A DNA stretch of 64,000 nt from Planctomycetota bacterium (GTDB lineage Bacteria; Planctomycetota; Phycisphaerae; Sedimentisphaerales; Anaerobacaceae), in the NCBI GenBank assembly GCA_030605475.1, contig JAUWIG010000048.1, positions 1 to 64,000 of the forward strand. Direction: 5' to 3'. Under the pieces are notes generated by a model. The model did not search any database. It had not been told where the DNA came from and saw only the letters and a list, made by a program, of their open reading frames with translations. The number at the start of each line of letters is the position of its first letter. The stretch's first letter is position 1. The position numbers were made by a program, and so were the translations under genes. Positions 1 to 9,012 of the stretch are shown here, piece after piece.

Positions 1-307
1 AGACCGAGACCGTAATAGAGTCTCCGGCTTTGTATTCCGGTTCAGCGCCGTTCGGCAGTCGCATCTCTTTGACAAACTTCTTCGGTGTTGTACCGGCTTT
101 TTTGGCATGTACAACTGCCGGGTTCTTTCTGCGCGAGGGCTTTACATCATCATAACCAAGCTGAATAGCATTGTAGCCGTCTGTCTCGGCCATTTTGACC
201 TGCATAACCACACAAGGGCCGGCTTGTATGACCGTAACGGGCAGTAATTTGCCCGATTCGTCATAAACCTGAGTCATCCCAATCTTTTTTCCCAATAACA
301 TCGCCAT
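1..307 (-). CDS. rplC: 50S ribosomal protein L3, N-terminal part (cut by window edge)
   Basis: About 102 residues of L3, an early-assembling 23S rRNA-binding protein whose later loop reaches towards the peptidyl-transferase centre. The start reads MAMLLGKKIGMTQVYDESG, the L3 N-terminal signature (LGKKIGMTQ). The frame stays open to base 1, so the C-terminal half lies outside the window. It begins 16 bp after the rpsJ stop, in the usual S10-operon order rpsJ-rplC. The spacer is a short heptad tract, so no strong Shine-Dalgarno sequence is seen apart from GAG-type purines. Confidence 0.95.
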   Translation of the reverse strand, partial: MAMLLGKKIGMTQVYDESGKLLPVTVIQAGPCVVMQVKMAETDGYNAIQLGYDDVKPSRRKNPAVVHAKKAGTTPKKFVKEMRLPNGAEPEYKAGDSITVSV

Positions 308-329
308 TATCTCGTATCTCGCCTCACGC
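308..329. repeat. Short heptad tract in the rpsJ-rplC spacer
   Basis: Units of the ATCTCGT type repeat every 7 bp. The tract fills the whole spacer and runs into the rpsJ stop codon. It belongs to the same word family as the tracts before rplK and nusG. Confidence 0.55.
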
Positions 330-638
330 TTTTATTTTGACGAAGACGCCGGCTGGTACCACCAAACGATTCAACACTTCGACCGTTCGGGCGTTGGCCT
401 CGTGAATATCAATCAGCCGTTTGTGAGTCCTTAACTCAAACTGCTCACGCGACTTTTTATCAATGTGAGGGCTTCGCAAAACGGTGTATCTTTCAATACG
501 CGTAGGCAAAGGTACCGGACCACTGACACGGGCATTGGTCCTTCGAGCGTGCTCTACTATCTCCTTGGCAGATGCATCAAGCGCCCTGTGGTCGTAGGCC
601 TCCATTCTAATTCTGATTCTCTCGGTTTCAGTAGCCAT
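324..638 (-). CDS. rpsJ: 30S ribosomal protein S10
   Basis: S10 of 104 residues, the usual length. It is a 30S head protein and, as NusE, part of the NusB-NusE antitermination complex. The core contains GPVPLPTR and the C-terminal [14 protein letters not shown]-type end. It is the first gene of the S10 operon fragment, with rplC following on the same strand. A 546-bp gap containing a likely promoter (about 1108-1136) separates it from fusA, so it is probably transcribed as the head of its own operon with a long leader. There is nothing unusual in the protein. Confidence 0.97.
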   Translation of the reverse strand: MATETERIRIRMEAYDHRALDASAKEIVEHARRTNARVSGPVPLPTRIERYTVLRSPHIDKKSREQFELRTHKRLIDIHEANARTVEVLNRLVVPAGVFVKIKA

Positions 639-755
639 AACTTATCCTTATGCTCTTCGACGAACCGCCGTCTTATTTCAAATTCATATCCCAAAACTCA
701 TAACAGCTTAGAGTACATCAACTTATAAACCAAATACAAAATAAAAAAAATGGCC

Positions 756-793
756 TTTAGCGTATTTGTTATCGACTATACACTAACGCTATC
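756..793. repeat. Heptad tract, TTTAGCG word family
   Basis: Five successive 7-bp units (TTTAGCG, TATTTGT, TATCGAC and so on) lie in the fusA-rpsJ gap. A near-identical word series recurs at 28954-28996, 28 kb away, so the tract content is dispersed as well as periodic. Confidence 0.7.
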
Positions 794-886
794 TTGCTTG
801 ATTTTGGCAGGAAAGGCCTTTTTCTGCACCGATTGGTACAGAACACCTTCCTTAAAGAATTCGGGTTCGGACCAATTTGTTGGACC

Positions 887-933
887 CCATTTGTGGGGTA
901 CCAAACGCAATAAAAGGCGTTTGGGGGTCTCCT
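887..933. repeat. Dispersed palindromic repeat, copy 1
   Basis: It holds an imperfect palindrome around GGACCCCA/TGGGGTACC, then AAACGC-AATAAAAG-GCGTTT, which can form a second stem. The stretch from CCATTT to the CTCC end matches 14053-14101 closely (same order, a few substitutions). Its first half resembles the hairpin inside rpoC at 4925-4962. Confidence 0.6.
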
Positions 934-1107
934 GCAATAAGCCGCAAAATGGAAACCCTACGGCCCTTCCAAAACCGTTTATCGGCTTTGGTATACCCTA
1001 TAAGTACCATAAACCATCCTTGACCACCAAATTACAGATATGCCACAGCCCAACTGGTTTTACGCAAAGTCGTCCTTGACTATGCTCGCTACGGCTGAAA
1101 AACCCCA

Positions 1108-1136
1108 AAAGTATCACGCAAGTCGGCTATTGTCAA
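1108..1136 (-). promoter_or_regulatory. Candidate sigma-70-type promoter for rpsJ-rplC
   Basis: On the minus strand a perfect TTGACA (1131-1136) is followed after 17 bp by TACTTT (1108-1113). The -10 is poor (3 of 6), but spacing and -35 are ideal. It lies 470 bp before rpsJ. No experimental support. Confidence 0.45.
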
Positions 1137-1184
1137 CAAAATATCACAAAAATCTTGGCTTAAATTTGAAAAATAACCCTATTT

Positions 1185-3248
1185 TTAAAAAATAATTTGC
1201 TTGGCAATCTGTTCCGGCACTTTCTCATAGCTTAACGGCTCCATAGTGAAGGTTCCTCTGCCGGCTGTGAGGCTTCTAATTTCGCTGGAATACCCGGACA
1301 TCTCCACCAGGGGCACCTTAGAGTCAATTATCCGCATATTTCCATGCATCCTGCTATCCGTGATTAAGGCCCTTTTTCCGAGCAAATTGCTCTGGACCCC
1401 ACCAAAATAAGCTTCTGGGACCACTACTTGAAGACGCATTATCGGCTCGAGCAGAACCGGCCCTGCCTTTTTGAGTGCTTCCGTTGCTGCTATTGCCCCT
1501 GCCTGTTCAAAAGCTATATCCGAAGAATCCACCGGATGGAATGAGCCGTCAATTAGCGTAACTTTAGCTCCGATAACGGGATAGCCTGCCAATACGCCGC
1601 TGCCAAAGGTGTCTCTGACCCCCGCTTCCACAGAAGGTATATACTCTCTCGGCACAGTACCGCCAACAGTTTTGTTTTCAAATTTAATCTCGCTACTCCA
1701 ATGATTATCTTCTGTCATCAACGGCTCAATTGTCAAAACAACATGTCCGTATTGGCCTCGACCTCCTGTTTGACGCACAAATTTACCCTCTGCCTGCGCC
1801 AATTTGGTAGCGGCTTCCTTATAAGCGACCTTCGGCTTGCCAACCCTGACATTAACTCCTTTTTCTCTTATCAGTTTGTGCTGAAGTATTTCCAGATGCA
1901 GCTCACCCATTCCGCTGATGATTGTCTGGCCTGTTTCGCTGTCTACTTTGGACTCAAAAGTTGGGTCTTCACGCCTCAAAACGGCCAGTGCCTCTGCCAA
2001 TTTCGCCTTTTCTGCGATGGTTTTGGGTTCTATCGACATACTGATAACTGTCTGAGGAAATGTAATGCTCGGCAGGCAGATGGGTTTTTTGGGGTCGCAA
2101 ATCGTATCGCCTGTAAGGGTTTTTTTTAACCCTACAACTGCGACAATATCACCGGCACTGACTGAGTCTAAGATTTCTCGCTCGTTGGCGTGCATCTCAA
2201 ATATTCTGGTAATATTTTCCCGCTTGTTGCGACTTGTATTTAAAACTCTGCTGCCGGATTTCAATGTGCCTTGATAAATCCTTAGAAAGTTCAAATCGCC
2301 GTGCATATCGCTGGTAATCTTAAATGCAAGTGCGACCAGGCTGGCACCTCTGTCGCACTTAACCGATATTTTTTTGTTTTCATCGGTCGGTTTGTGCCCC
2401 ACTATGTCAGGTTTATCCAGCGGAGAAGGCAAATACGCTGCAACTCCATCAAGCACTCTTTGCACGCCAATATATCTCAGGGCTGAGCCGACAAATACCG
2501 GATGAAGCTTGTTGCTTAAAGTTGCCTTTCTGATCGCTCTATTAATTATTTTAATATCGATTGGCTTATCGCGGACGTAGAGGTCCATCAGTTCTTCGTC
2601 GTATTCGGCTGCAAGCTCAATCATCCGGTTCCTTTGCAGCTCCGCGGCTTGCCGCAATTCGACCGGAATTTCGGTCTCTTCAAAAGTCGCTCCCAGCTTT
2701 TCGGTCTTGTAGAAAACCGCCCGCATCTTCATAAGGTCTATTATTCCGGCAAAAGAGCCTTGGGCCCCGATAGGCAGTTGCAGTAGAATCGGATTGGCAA
2801 TGAGTTTATCGTGAATGCTTTCGATGGTCATCTCGAAATCGGCGCCGGTTTTGTCCATCTTGTTCACGAAGCAAAGGCAGGGCAAATCGTATTTTTGCCC
2901 CTGTCTCCAGACGGTCTCGCTCTGGGCCTGCACACCTTCGCTGCCGTCAAATACCGCTACTGCACCATCGAGAACACGCAAAGACCGTTCAACCTCAGCG
3001 GTAAAGTCAATGTGGCCGGGTGTATCAATAAGGTTAATTTCAAAGCCCTTCCAGGGGCATTTCGTCACGGCCGAAGTAATAGTAATGCCCCTTTTTTGCT
3101 CCTCTTCCATAAAGTCCATAACCGCAGTGCCGTCGTGGACCTCGCCCATTTTGTATGTTTTGCCCGTATAGTAAAGTATACGCTCGGTTATTGTTGTCTT
3201 ACCGGCGTCGATATGAGCCATAATTCCTATATTGCGTAATCTGTTCAT
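1185..3248 (-). CDS. fusA: Translation elongation factor G
   Basis: EF-G of 687 residues, the GTPase that drives tRNA-mRNA translocation. The G domain shows G1 AHIDAGKTT (11-19), the switch-I RGITI (53-57), G3 DTPGH (75-79) and G4 NKMD. Domain II and the III-V region follow, with GGRGQYGHV in domain IV and SEIRSLTAGRGTF near the C-terminus. The start MNRLRNIGIMAHID is the family start. It follows rpsG in str-operon order, but a strong terminator (3318-3369) lies between the two, so part or all of fusA transcription must arise from readthrough or a separate start. Planctomycetes often have several EF-G paralogues. Which subgroup this is cannot be settled by eye. Confidence 0.97.
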   Translation of the reverse strand: MNRLRNIGIMAHIDAGKTTITERILYYTGKTYKMGEVHDGTAVMDFMEEEQKRGITITSAVTKCPWKGFEINLIDTPGHIDFTAEVERSLRVLDGAVAVFDGSEGVQAQSETVWRQGQKYDLPCLCFVNKMDKTGADFEMTIESIHDKLIANPILLQLPIGAQGSFAGIIDLMKMRAVFYKTEKLGATFEETEIPVELRQAAELQRNRMIELAAEYDEELMDLYVRDKPIDIKIINRAIRKATLSNKLHPVFVGSALRYIGVQRVLDGVAAYLPSPLDKPDIVGHKPTDENKKISVKCDRGASLVALAFKITSDMHGDLNFLRIYQGTLKSGSRVLNTSRNKRENITRIFEMHANEREILDSVSAGDIVAVVGLKKTLTGDTICDPKKPICLPSITFPQTVISMSIEPKTIAEKAKLAEALAVLRREDPTFESKVDSETGQTIISGMGELHLEILQHKLIREKGVNVRVGKPKVAYKEAATKLAQAEGKFVRQTGGRGQYGHVVLTIEPLMTEDNHWSSEIKFENKTVGGTVPREYIPSVEAGVRDTFGSGVLAGYPVIGAKVTLIDGSFHPVDSSDIAFEQAGAIAATEALKKAGPVLLEPIMRLQVVVPEAYFGGVQSNLLGKRALITDSRMHGNMRIIDSKVPLVEMSGYSSEIRSLTAGRGTFTMEPLSYEKVPEQIAKQIIF

Positions 3249-3276
3249 TAGCGTTTAGCGTTTCTCATCGAGTATC
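3249..3276. repeat. Heptad tract directly upstream of fusA
   Basis: Two exact TAGCGTT units, then TCTCATC and GAGTATC, begin at the base after the fusA start codon (reading outward). No Shine-Dalgarno is seen in the last 20 bases before fusA other than what this tract supplies. Confidence 0.65.
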
Positions 3277-3317
3277 TCCGCAGGACACCTGACGGTGGAG
3301 TATCCAGCATCGAGAAT

Positions 3318-3369
3318 AAAAAAATCCCGCACCTATTGAGCTTAGACTCACGTCTAATAGGTGCGGGAT
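3318..3369 (-). terminator. Rho-independent terminator between rpsG and fusA
   Basis: A perfect 14-bp inverted repeat (3356-3369 with 3324-3337, core CCCGCACCTATT) with an 18-nt loop is followed on the minus strand by seven T residues (A-run 3318-3324). Its orientation fits transcription coming out of rpsG. No T-run follows on the plus strand, so it is unidirectional. Confidence 0.9.
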
Positions 3370-3373
3370 AAAA

Positions 3374-3847
3374 TTACCAGGCAAAATGGGCAAATGCCTT
3401 ATTTGCATCAGCCATTCTGTGGATATTTTCCCGGATTGTCATTGCACCACCGCGTTCATTATAAGCATCAATTAACTCGGAGGCCAATTGCTCACACATA
3501 GGTTTGCCTTTCTTGCTCCTGGCTGATTGCAATATCCACCGAAAAGCTAATGATTGCTGGCGTTTGGCGCTTACCTGCATCGGCACCTGATAACTGGCCC
3601 CGCCAATACGCCTGCTGCGAACTTCGATTAATGGCTTTACATTATTTACTGCTTTCTCGAACACCTCAAACGGGCTGGCATCCTTCATCTTTTTGGAGAT
3701 AATATCCATAGCATCATAAAAAACCCGCTGTGCAACGCTTTTTTTGCCGTCCCACATCAAACAGTTAATAAACTTCGAGACCAGCTTGCTGTTGTATTTA
3801 GAGTCAGGCTTTAATTGTTGATTTGAAGCAGTAAACTTTTTAGCCAT
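3374..3847 (-). CDS. rpsG: 30S ribosomal protein S7
   Basis: S7 of 157 residues, the assembly initiator of the 30S head, contacting tRNA in the E site. Motifs include the N-terminal [14 protein letters not shown] region, the central [13 protein letters not shown]-type segment and [15 protein letters not shown] at the end. The start is placed at MAKKF (3847), preceded by a purine stretch GAGGAA on the minus strand. A longer in-frame reading to 3898 would translate a heptad tract and is unlikely. It follows rpsL after 178 bp and is followed by a strong terminator. Confidence 0.96.
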   Translation of the reverse strand: MAKKFTASNQQLKPDSKYNSKLVSKFINCLMWDGKKSVAQRVFYDAMDIISKKMKDASPFEVFEKAVNNVKPLIEVRSRRIGGASYQVPMQVSAKRQQSLAFRWILQSARSKKGKPMCEQLASELIDAYNERGGAMTIRENIHRMADANKAFAHFAW

Positions 3848-3864
3848 ACTCTCATTCCTCGTAT

Positions 3865-3930
3865 AAATCCTAATATCTAAATCCGAAATACTAAACAAAT
3901 CCGAAATTCAAATGTTCAAATTTTCAAAAC
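3865..3930. repeat. Heptad tract, AAATCCG word family (rpsL-rpsG spacer)
   Basis: Nine units in 7-bp register, running from AAATCCT and AATATCT through AAATCCG and AAATACT to GTTCAAA and TTTTCAA. The consensus word drifts gradually along the tract while the period is kept. Confidence 0.75.
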
Positions 3931-4025
3931 TTATTATTTTGGTCATTTGTATTTTGGTAATTTGAATCTTGACTGTCGTCAGACAAGTTTGTTTAGTGCT
4001 TAGAGATTAGGATTTACTCTTTTAA

Positions 4026-4397
4026 CTATTTTGCCCTTTTTGCACCATATTTACTTCTACCCTGTTTGCGATTATCCACACCGGCACAGTCAAGGACACC
4101 GCGAACGATATGATAGCGAACGCCTGGTAGGTCCCTGACCCGGCCGCCACGAAGAATAACGGTGCTGTGCTCTTGCAGGTTGTGGTCAATGCCCGGTATG
4201 TAAGCTGTAACTTCCTTGCCGTTGGTCAGTCTGACACGAGCGATTTTTCGTAAAGCAGAGTTCGGCTTCTTGGGTGTTTGAGTTCTTACAATCAAACACA
4301 CCCCTCTTTTTTGCGGCGAACCGCTAATATCAGACACCCGTTTTCGGCCCTTTGATTTTGACCTTGGACGTTTAACCAACTGGTTTATAGTAGGCAT
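4026..4397 (-). CDS. rpsL: 30S ribosomal protein S12 with Arg at position 88
   Basis: S12 of 123 residues at the 30S decoding centre. The two conserved loops are visible. The first, [11 protein letters not shown], keeps Lys43. In the second, [13 protein letters not shown], residue 88 is Arg (codon AGG on the coding strand) where most bacteria have Lys. K88R is a well-known streptomycin-resistance substitution in mycobacteria and other bacteria, so a naturally resistant ribosome is a reasonable inference. The rest looks normal, including the C-terminal [10 protein letters not shown]. It lies 99 bp downstream of rpoC, with a palindromic repeat in the spacer. Confidence 0.97.
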   Translation of the reverse strand: MPTINQLVKRPRSKSKGRKRVSDISGSPQKRGVCLIVRTQTPKKPNSALRKIARVRLTNGKEVTAYIPGIDHNLQEHSTVILRGGRVRDLPGVRYHIVRGVLDCAGVDNRKQGRSKYGAKRAK

Positions 4398-4423
4398 CCT
4401 TCGGCTCCTTTCAGTCGCTTAGG

Positions 4424-4452
4424 ATGCCCCTGAGCGAAGTCGAACGGGGCAT
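4424..4452. repeat. Palindromic GAGCGAAGTCGAA repeat in the rpoC-rpsL spacer
   Basis: The arms ATGCCCC (4424-4430) and GGGGCAT (4446-4452) enclose TGAGCGAAGTCGAAC. This CTGAGCGAAGTCGAA-type palindrome is a motif I know to recur in many unrelated bacterial intergenic regions. It has no T-run, so it is not a typical terminator. Confidence 0.65.
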
Positions 4453-4462
4453 AATTCGTTTC

Positions 4463-4504
4463 CAATTTCAATTTTCGATTTTTCAATTATCAATAGTTAA
4501 TCGA
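4463..4504. repeat. Heptad tract at the rpoC 3' end
   Basis: Six units (CAATTTC, AATTTTC, GATTTTT, CAATTAT and so on) in 7-bp register. The last units overlap the rpoC stop codon. Confidence 0.7.
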
Positions 4505-7500
4505 TTCCCAAAGCTTCCTTGACGGCGGCATCCGCTTTTGCTGCTGCCTCTTTGACTTCTTTAACCTCTTCAAATCCCTTCGGCAGCGGAGCCTCTACAA
4601 GGTGCTTAACCTTCATTTCCAGATGTAGCTTGAAGGCCGTACCAGCCGGAATCAGATGGCCGAGTATTACGTTTTCCTTCAAGCCGCAAAGTTCATCTAC
4701 TCTACCGGCTAAGGACGCCTCAGTCAAGACCTTAGTGGTTTCTTGGAAGCTGGCTGCTGCGATAAAGCTCTCAGACTGCAGCGAAGCCTTCGTTATCCCT
4801 AAAAGCAATGTCTTGGCGGTTGCAGGTTTTGGTTTTTTCCCTTTTGCCGGTGTGCCGCCAATCGCTTCAATCTTTTCGTTGATGCTGGCAAGCCCTTCCT
4901 TGCTGACAACTTGACCTTTTTCCAGGGACCCCATTTTGCCATCTTTCGCAAAATGGGAACCCTCCAGACCAGTTGCATCACCGACCTGTGTAATCTTGAC
5001 ACTATTGGCCAATCTCTCATTCTCTTTTCGGAATATGAATTTATCGACGACTTCGCCCGGAAGGTATGAGCTGTCGCCGACAGATTCAATTTCAACCTTT
5101 CGCATCATTTGAGAGCAGATAATTTCAATGTGTTTGTCGTTGATATTGACATTTTGTGAGCGGTAGACACTTTGAATTTCTTCAGTTAAATATCTCTGCA
5201 GTGCCTCCTCACCTTTAATCCGCAGAATATCGTGCGGAACCAATGGCCCATCGGTCAAGGGGTCTCCGGCTTCGGACGTATCACCGGTGTGAACATTCAG
5301 GTGCCTGTCTCGTGGAACATGGTGTTCTTTCTCCATCCCACTTTCACTTCGAACTATAACTGTCATTTTCCCTCTGCGTTTATCGCTGTGAAGTTCCACC
5401 CGCCCGCTAATCTCAGACATCGCGGCAGGGTCTTTAGGTTTGCGTGCTTCAAATAGTTCTGTAATTCGGGGAAGTCCCCCTGTGATGTCCTGAGTGCCGG
5501 TGGTCGCTCTGGGCTGATGGGCAAGAAGTTGCCCTGCCTGGACCTGCTGGCCTTCATCAACCTCAATTCTGGCACCTGCAGGCAAGTAGTGGACATCAAG
5601 TATCTTGCTGTCGACATCTTCTATGATAATCTGCGGATGCTTATCGCCTTTATGCTCGATTACCACGCTCCTGCCGACCTGTCCTTTTCGCTCTTCTTCA
5701 ACTCGAATTGTTTCGCCTTCAATGACATCTACAAATTGTATTCTACCGGGCACTTCGGCCAGAATGGGGGTGCGGTGCGGGTCCCATTCGAACAACACGG
5801 CTCCAGCTTTGACCTTCTTGCCGTCCTCAACTCTAACGGTGGCACCATAGGGCACTTTGAACTTGTCGAGTTCTCGCCCCTTTGCGTCAAGGATAACCAT
5901 TTCGCCGTTTCGCTTGAGCGCAACCACTTCAGTAGTGCCATCCTCTCGCTGGAGAGAAACCGCATTTATATCGCGATACCGAATCTTTCCTGCTTGTGTG
6001 GCTGTCTGCTCTCGCTCAAGAATAGCTCTCGATGCAACACCGCCGGTATGGAACGTACGCAGTGTCAACTGAGTACCCGGCTCTCCGATTGACTGTGCGG
6101 CGATTATACCAACTGCCGAACCTTCCTCGACAAGGCAGCCGGTGCTCAGGTCCCATCCATAACATTTCGCACAAATACCAATGGGACTGTCACAGGTAAG
6201 CGGGCTTCTGACTCTGATGGCATCAAGCCCAAGAGCTTCAATCTTTTCTGCTGCCTCGGGGCCAACAACCTTGTTCTCACGAACAATCATTTCATCGGTA
6301 ATCGGGTTACGAATATTGTCTCTGGCGGTTCTGCCAATAACAACTTGAGAAAGCGGCACATCAATTTCCTCACCTCTGCTGACCGCGCTTTTGGTAATTC
6401 CCTGCAGGGTCCCACAGTCGTATTCGGTGACAATTACATTTTGTGCCACGTCGATGAGTTTTCGTGTAAGATATCCTGAATTGGCCGTTTTCAAAGCCGT
6501 ATCAGCCAGCCCTTTACGCGCCCCGTGTGTAGAGCTAAAGTACTCAAGAACGGTCAAGCCCTCGCGGAAGTTTGATTTGATTGGTGTTTCGATAATCTCT
6601 CCGCTGGGTTTAGCCATTAACGCTCGCATCCCTGCAAGCTGCTGAATCTGGTCGACACTGCCTCTTGCACCGGAATCGGTCATAAGAAATATAGGATTTA
6701 TCTCGTGTTCCGCCGGTCGTATCTGCTGTCTTATGTCTCGGTCTACGAGGAATGATTCACGATTCACGGGATTTAGTTCTTTTAGTGCCTTCATCATTTC
6801 GTTGGTAACGGCCACGCGGGCGTGCGTCCAGGCATCGATAACCTGATTATACCTTTCGCCTTCGGTCAAGACGCCAGCTTGGTAGTTCTTATGGATTTTG
6901 CCGACCCTGCTTTCTGTCTCATCGATAATATCCTGTTTCTTTGCCGGTATTTTCAAGTCCATAATGCCAAAGCTCAATCCTGCAAGTGTTGCATATTTGA
7001 AACCTAAGTCTTTTATTCTGTCGAGCAGGTCTACTGTTTCGGCATTGCCGGCAAACTTGAAGCAGTCGCTAATTACTTGGCTCAACTTCTTCTGCGACAT
7101 CGCCGTATTGTAAAACGGCATCCCGCCTCCAGCGCCAACCTGGGCTCGGCCCCTCTTTAGTACGGACCCACAAACCATATCGTTGAATATACACCTGCCG
7201 ACTGTTGTTGAAATATAATTTTTAGGTTTTAAACTGCCAACTTCATCACGTTTGGCGCCACAGTCGTCACCCACAACTGGTCTATCAATACGCACCTTAA
7301 TCTTTGTGTGTAAGCCGACTTTGCCCATTTGATATGCCATTATTGCTTCGAAAGTGTCTCTAAAGGCTGGCATGGCGCCAAGCGTATCTCCCAAAACGTA
7401 TCTCGCTTCACCCTCCACGCTTTCCGCTTCACCCTCTTGCATATAAGTCAAATAATAGTTACCCATCACCATATCCTGAGAGGGTCCAACCATTGGTGAA

Positions 7501-8972
7501 CCATTGGACGGCGAAAAGATATTATTGGTGGTCGTCATTAGCGTATGAGTTTCGGCCTGTGCTTCAATACTCAGCGGAAGATGCACCGCCATTTGGTCGC
7601 CGTCAAAGTCAGCGTTGAAGCCCTTACAGGCTAATGGGTGAAGCATAATGGCGTTGCCTTCCACAAGTGTCGGCTCAAAGGCCTGAATACCCATTCGATG
7701 AAGGGTCGGAGCACGGTTGAGCAAAACAGGATGCTGATGAATGACTTCTTCGAGGATATCCCATATCTGCTCATCCTGGCGTTCAATCATTCTCTTGGCG
7801 CTCTTAATCGTATCAGTAAGGCCTCGTTGCTTGAGTTTTCGGATAATGAAAGGCTGATACAATTCCAGGGCTATTCTCTTCGGCAGGCCGCATTGATGCA
7901 GTTTCAAATTCGGGCCTACTACAATTACCGAACGCGCTGAGTAATCTACGCGTTTGCCAAGAAGGTTCTCACGGAATCGGCCCTGCTTACCCTTAATCAT
8001 ATCGCTCAAGCTCTTCAGCGGGCGATTATTACTGCCGAGTACCGGCCTGCGGCAGCGGCTGTTGTCTAACAGTGAATCGACAGCCTGCTGAAGCATCCTT
8101 TTCTCATTGCGAATAATCACCTCAGGTGCGTTGAGGTCTATGAGCTTTTTTAACCTGTTGTTACGATTGATAATCCGCCTGTAGAGGTCATTTAAATCGC
8201 TCGTTGCGAAATTGCCGCTTTCGAGAAGAACCAGGGGACGCAAATCAGGCGGAATAACAGGAACAACTTCAAGCACCAGCCACTCCGGCTTGTTATTGCT
8301 GTTCTTAATTGCGTTGACACCCTTAAGACGTTTCGTGAGGTCTTTGATTTTCTGAATGCTGCTGGTCTTAGCCAGGTCAGCTTTCAGCTCACTGCTCAAA
8401 ACATCGAGGTCAAGATTGACCAACAGTGCCTTGATGGCTTCGGCGCCCATTAGTGACTTAAACGCATTTCCATATTTGTTCGTCGCTTCGCGGAATTCCT
8501 CTTCGCTTAGCAGTTGGCCCAACTTCAGCGGGCTTTGACCCGGGTCAGTAACAACGTAGTCCTGGAAGTAGATTATTTTCTCCAGGTCTGCCGTTTTCAT
8601 CGCCAAAAGGGTACCGAGATGGTTTGGTATGGCCTTGAAAAACCATATATGCACCACCGGTGCCGCGAGATTGATATGGCCCATTCGCTTGCGGCGAACA
8701 CGACTGTGCGTAACTTTGACTCCGCAGCGGTCACAAATTATCCCCTTGAACTTGGTGCCTTTGTATTTACCGCAGGCGCATTCCCAGTCGCGTTCGGGCC
8801 CGAAGATTCGCTCGCAGAATAAGCCGTCCTTCTCCGGCCGATATGTACGGTAGTTGATGGTCTCGGGCTTGCGGACTTCGCCAAAAGACCAGCTGCGAAT
8901 GTCGTTAGGACTGGCCAGTGAAATCTTGACCGAACCGTAATCATTAATGCGGTCGTAAATATTTCCTAACAT
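4497..8972 (-). CDS. rpoC: DNA-directed RNA polymerase subunit beta'
   Basis: Beta' of 1491 residues, with the catalytic Mg site NADFDGDQ (453-460). The N-terminal zinc ribbon has C65, C67, C80 and C83. The switch/clamp motif [15 protein letters not shown], the bridge-helix/trigger-loop region and a second cysteine cluster ([13 protein letters not shown]) follow. It is longer than many beta' subunits. Three extra stretches coincide with repeat-like DNA: residues about 513-526 (heptapeptide repeat [14 protein letters not shown]), about 732-759, and about 1337-1349 (a 38-bp DNA palindrome). Core motifs are intact, so the gene is surely functional. It lies 40 bp after rpoB and starts at [10 protein letters not shown] with AAGGGG upstream. 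Confidence 0.97.
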   Translation of the reverse strand: MLGNIYDRINDYGSVKISLASPNDIRSWSFGEVRKPETINYRTYRPEKDGLFCERIFGPERDWECACGKYKGTKFKGIICDRCGVKVTHSRVRRKRMGHINLAAPVVHIWFFKAIPNHLGTLLAMKTADLEKIIYFQDYVVTDPGQSPLKLGQLLSEEEFREATNKYGNAFKSLMGAEAIKALLVNLDLDVLSSELKADLAKTSSIQKIKDLTKRLKGVNAIKNSNNKPEWLVLEVVPVIPPDLRPLVLLESGNFATSDLNDLYRRIINRNNRLKKLIDLNAPEVIIRNEKRMLQQAVDSLLDNSRCRRPVLGSNNRPLKSLSDMIKGKQGRFRENLLGKRVDYSARSVIVVGPNLKLHQCGLPKRIALELYQPFIIRKLKQRGLTDTIKSAKRMIERQDEQIWDILEEVIHQHPVLLNRAPTLHRMGIQAFEPTLVEGNAIMLHPLACKGFNADFDGDQMAVHLPLSIEAQAETHTLMTTTNNIFSPSNGSPMVGPSQDMVMGNYYLTYMQEGEAESVEGEARYVLGDTLGAMPAFRDTFEAIMAYQMGKVGLHTKIKVRIDRPVVGDDCGAKRDEVGSLKPKNYISTTVGRCIFNDMVCGSVLKRGRAQVGAGGGMPFYNTAMSQKKLSQVISDCFKFAGNAETVDLLDRIKDLGFKYATLAGLSFGIMDLKIPAKKQDIIDETESRVGKIHKNYQAGVLTEGERYNQVIDAWTHARVAVTNEMMKALKELNPVNRESFLVDRDIRQQIRPAEHEINPIFLMTDSGARGSVDQIQQLAGMRALMAKPSGEIIETPIKSNFREGLTVLEYFSSTHGARKGLADTALKTANSGYLTRKLIDVAQNVIVTEYDCGTLQGITKSAVSRGEEIDVPLSQVVIGRTARDNIRNPITDEMIVRENKVVGPEAAEKIEALGLDAIRVRSPLTCDSPIGICAKCYGWDLSTGCLVEEGSAVGIIAAQSIGEPGTQLTLRTFHTGGVASRAILEREQTATQAGKIRYRDINAVSLQREDGTTEVVALKRNGEMVILDAKGRELDKFKVPYGATVRVEDGKKVKAGAVLFEWDPHRTPILAEVPGRIQFVDVIEGETIRVEEERKGQVGRSVVIEHKGDKHPQIIIEDVDSKILDVHYLPAGARIEVDEGQQVQAGQLLAHQPRATTGTQDITGGLPRITELFEARKPKDPAAMSEISGRVELHSDKRRGKMTVIVRSESGMEKEHHVPRDRHLNVHTGDTSEAGDPLTDGPLVPHDILRIKGEEALQRYLTEEIQSVYRSQNVNINDKHIEIICSQMMRKVEIESVGDSSYLPGEVVDKFIFRKENERLANSVKITQVGDATGLEGSHFAKDGKMGSLEKGQVVSKEGLASINEKIEAIGGTPAKGKKPKPATAKTLLLGITKASLQSESFIAAASFQETTKVLTEASLAGRVDELCGLKENVILGHLIPAGTAFKLHLEMKVKHLVEAPLPKGFEEVKEVKEAAAKADAAVKEALGID
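4925..4962. repeat. 38-bp palindrome inside rpoC
   Basis: The arms GGGACCCCATTTTGC (4925-4939) and its near-perfect complement (4948-4962, 13 of 15 paired) flank an 8-nt loop. It encodes beta' residues about 1337-1349. The CCATTTTGC arm is shared with the intergenic repeats at 887-933 and 14053-14101. Confidence 0.7.
6697..6777. repeat. Heptad tract within rpoC coding sequence (second)
   Basis: About eleven 7-bp units (for example TCGTATC, TTATGTC, ATGATTC, ACGATTC) lie in the coding strand complement. They encode residues about 732-759 of beta', just before the conserved [10 protein letters not shown] segment. Confidence 0.6.
7396..7436. repeat. Heptad tract within rpoC coding sequence (first)
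   Basis: The 12-mer CGCTTCACCCTC occurs at 7404-7415 and again at 7425-7436, exactly 21 bp (three heptads, seven codons) apart, within a 41-bp tract of CGTATCT/CGCTTCA-type words. It yields the [14 protein letters not shown] peptide repeat. Confidence 0.75.
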
Positions 8973-8983
8973 TTAAGGCCCCT

Positions 8984-9011
8984 TTCTCGTATCTCGTTTG
9001 AGATACGCTCT
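8984..9011. repeat. Heptad tract in the rpoB-rpoC spacer
   Basis: TTTCTCG, TATCTCG, TTTGAGA and TACGCTC in register occupy most of the 40-bp spacer. The word family is the same as before rplK and nusG. Confidence 0.65.
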
Positions 9012-9012
9012 T

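Larger units (their letters stand above)
639..1184. other. 546-bp fusA-rpsJ gap: leader region of the S10 operon
   Basis: There is no convincing gene. The gap holds a candidate minus-strand promoter at 1108-1136, a heptad tract at 756-793 and one copy of a palindromic repeat at 887-933. A transcript starting near 1100 would have a leader of roughly 460 nt before rpsJ. S10-operon leaders are regulatory in some bacteria, but no known leader fold was recognised here. Confidence 0.6.

Noticed and set aside
750-1079. Plus-strand reading frame of 109 codons in the fusA-rpsJ gap
   Set aside because: It translates a heptad tract and a palindromic repeat and resembles no protein family I know. The DNA is better explained as leader and repeat sequence.
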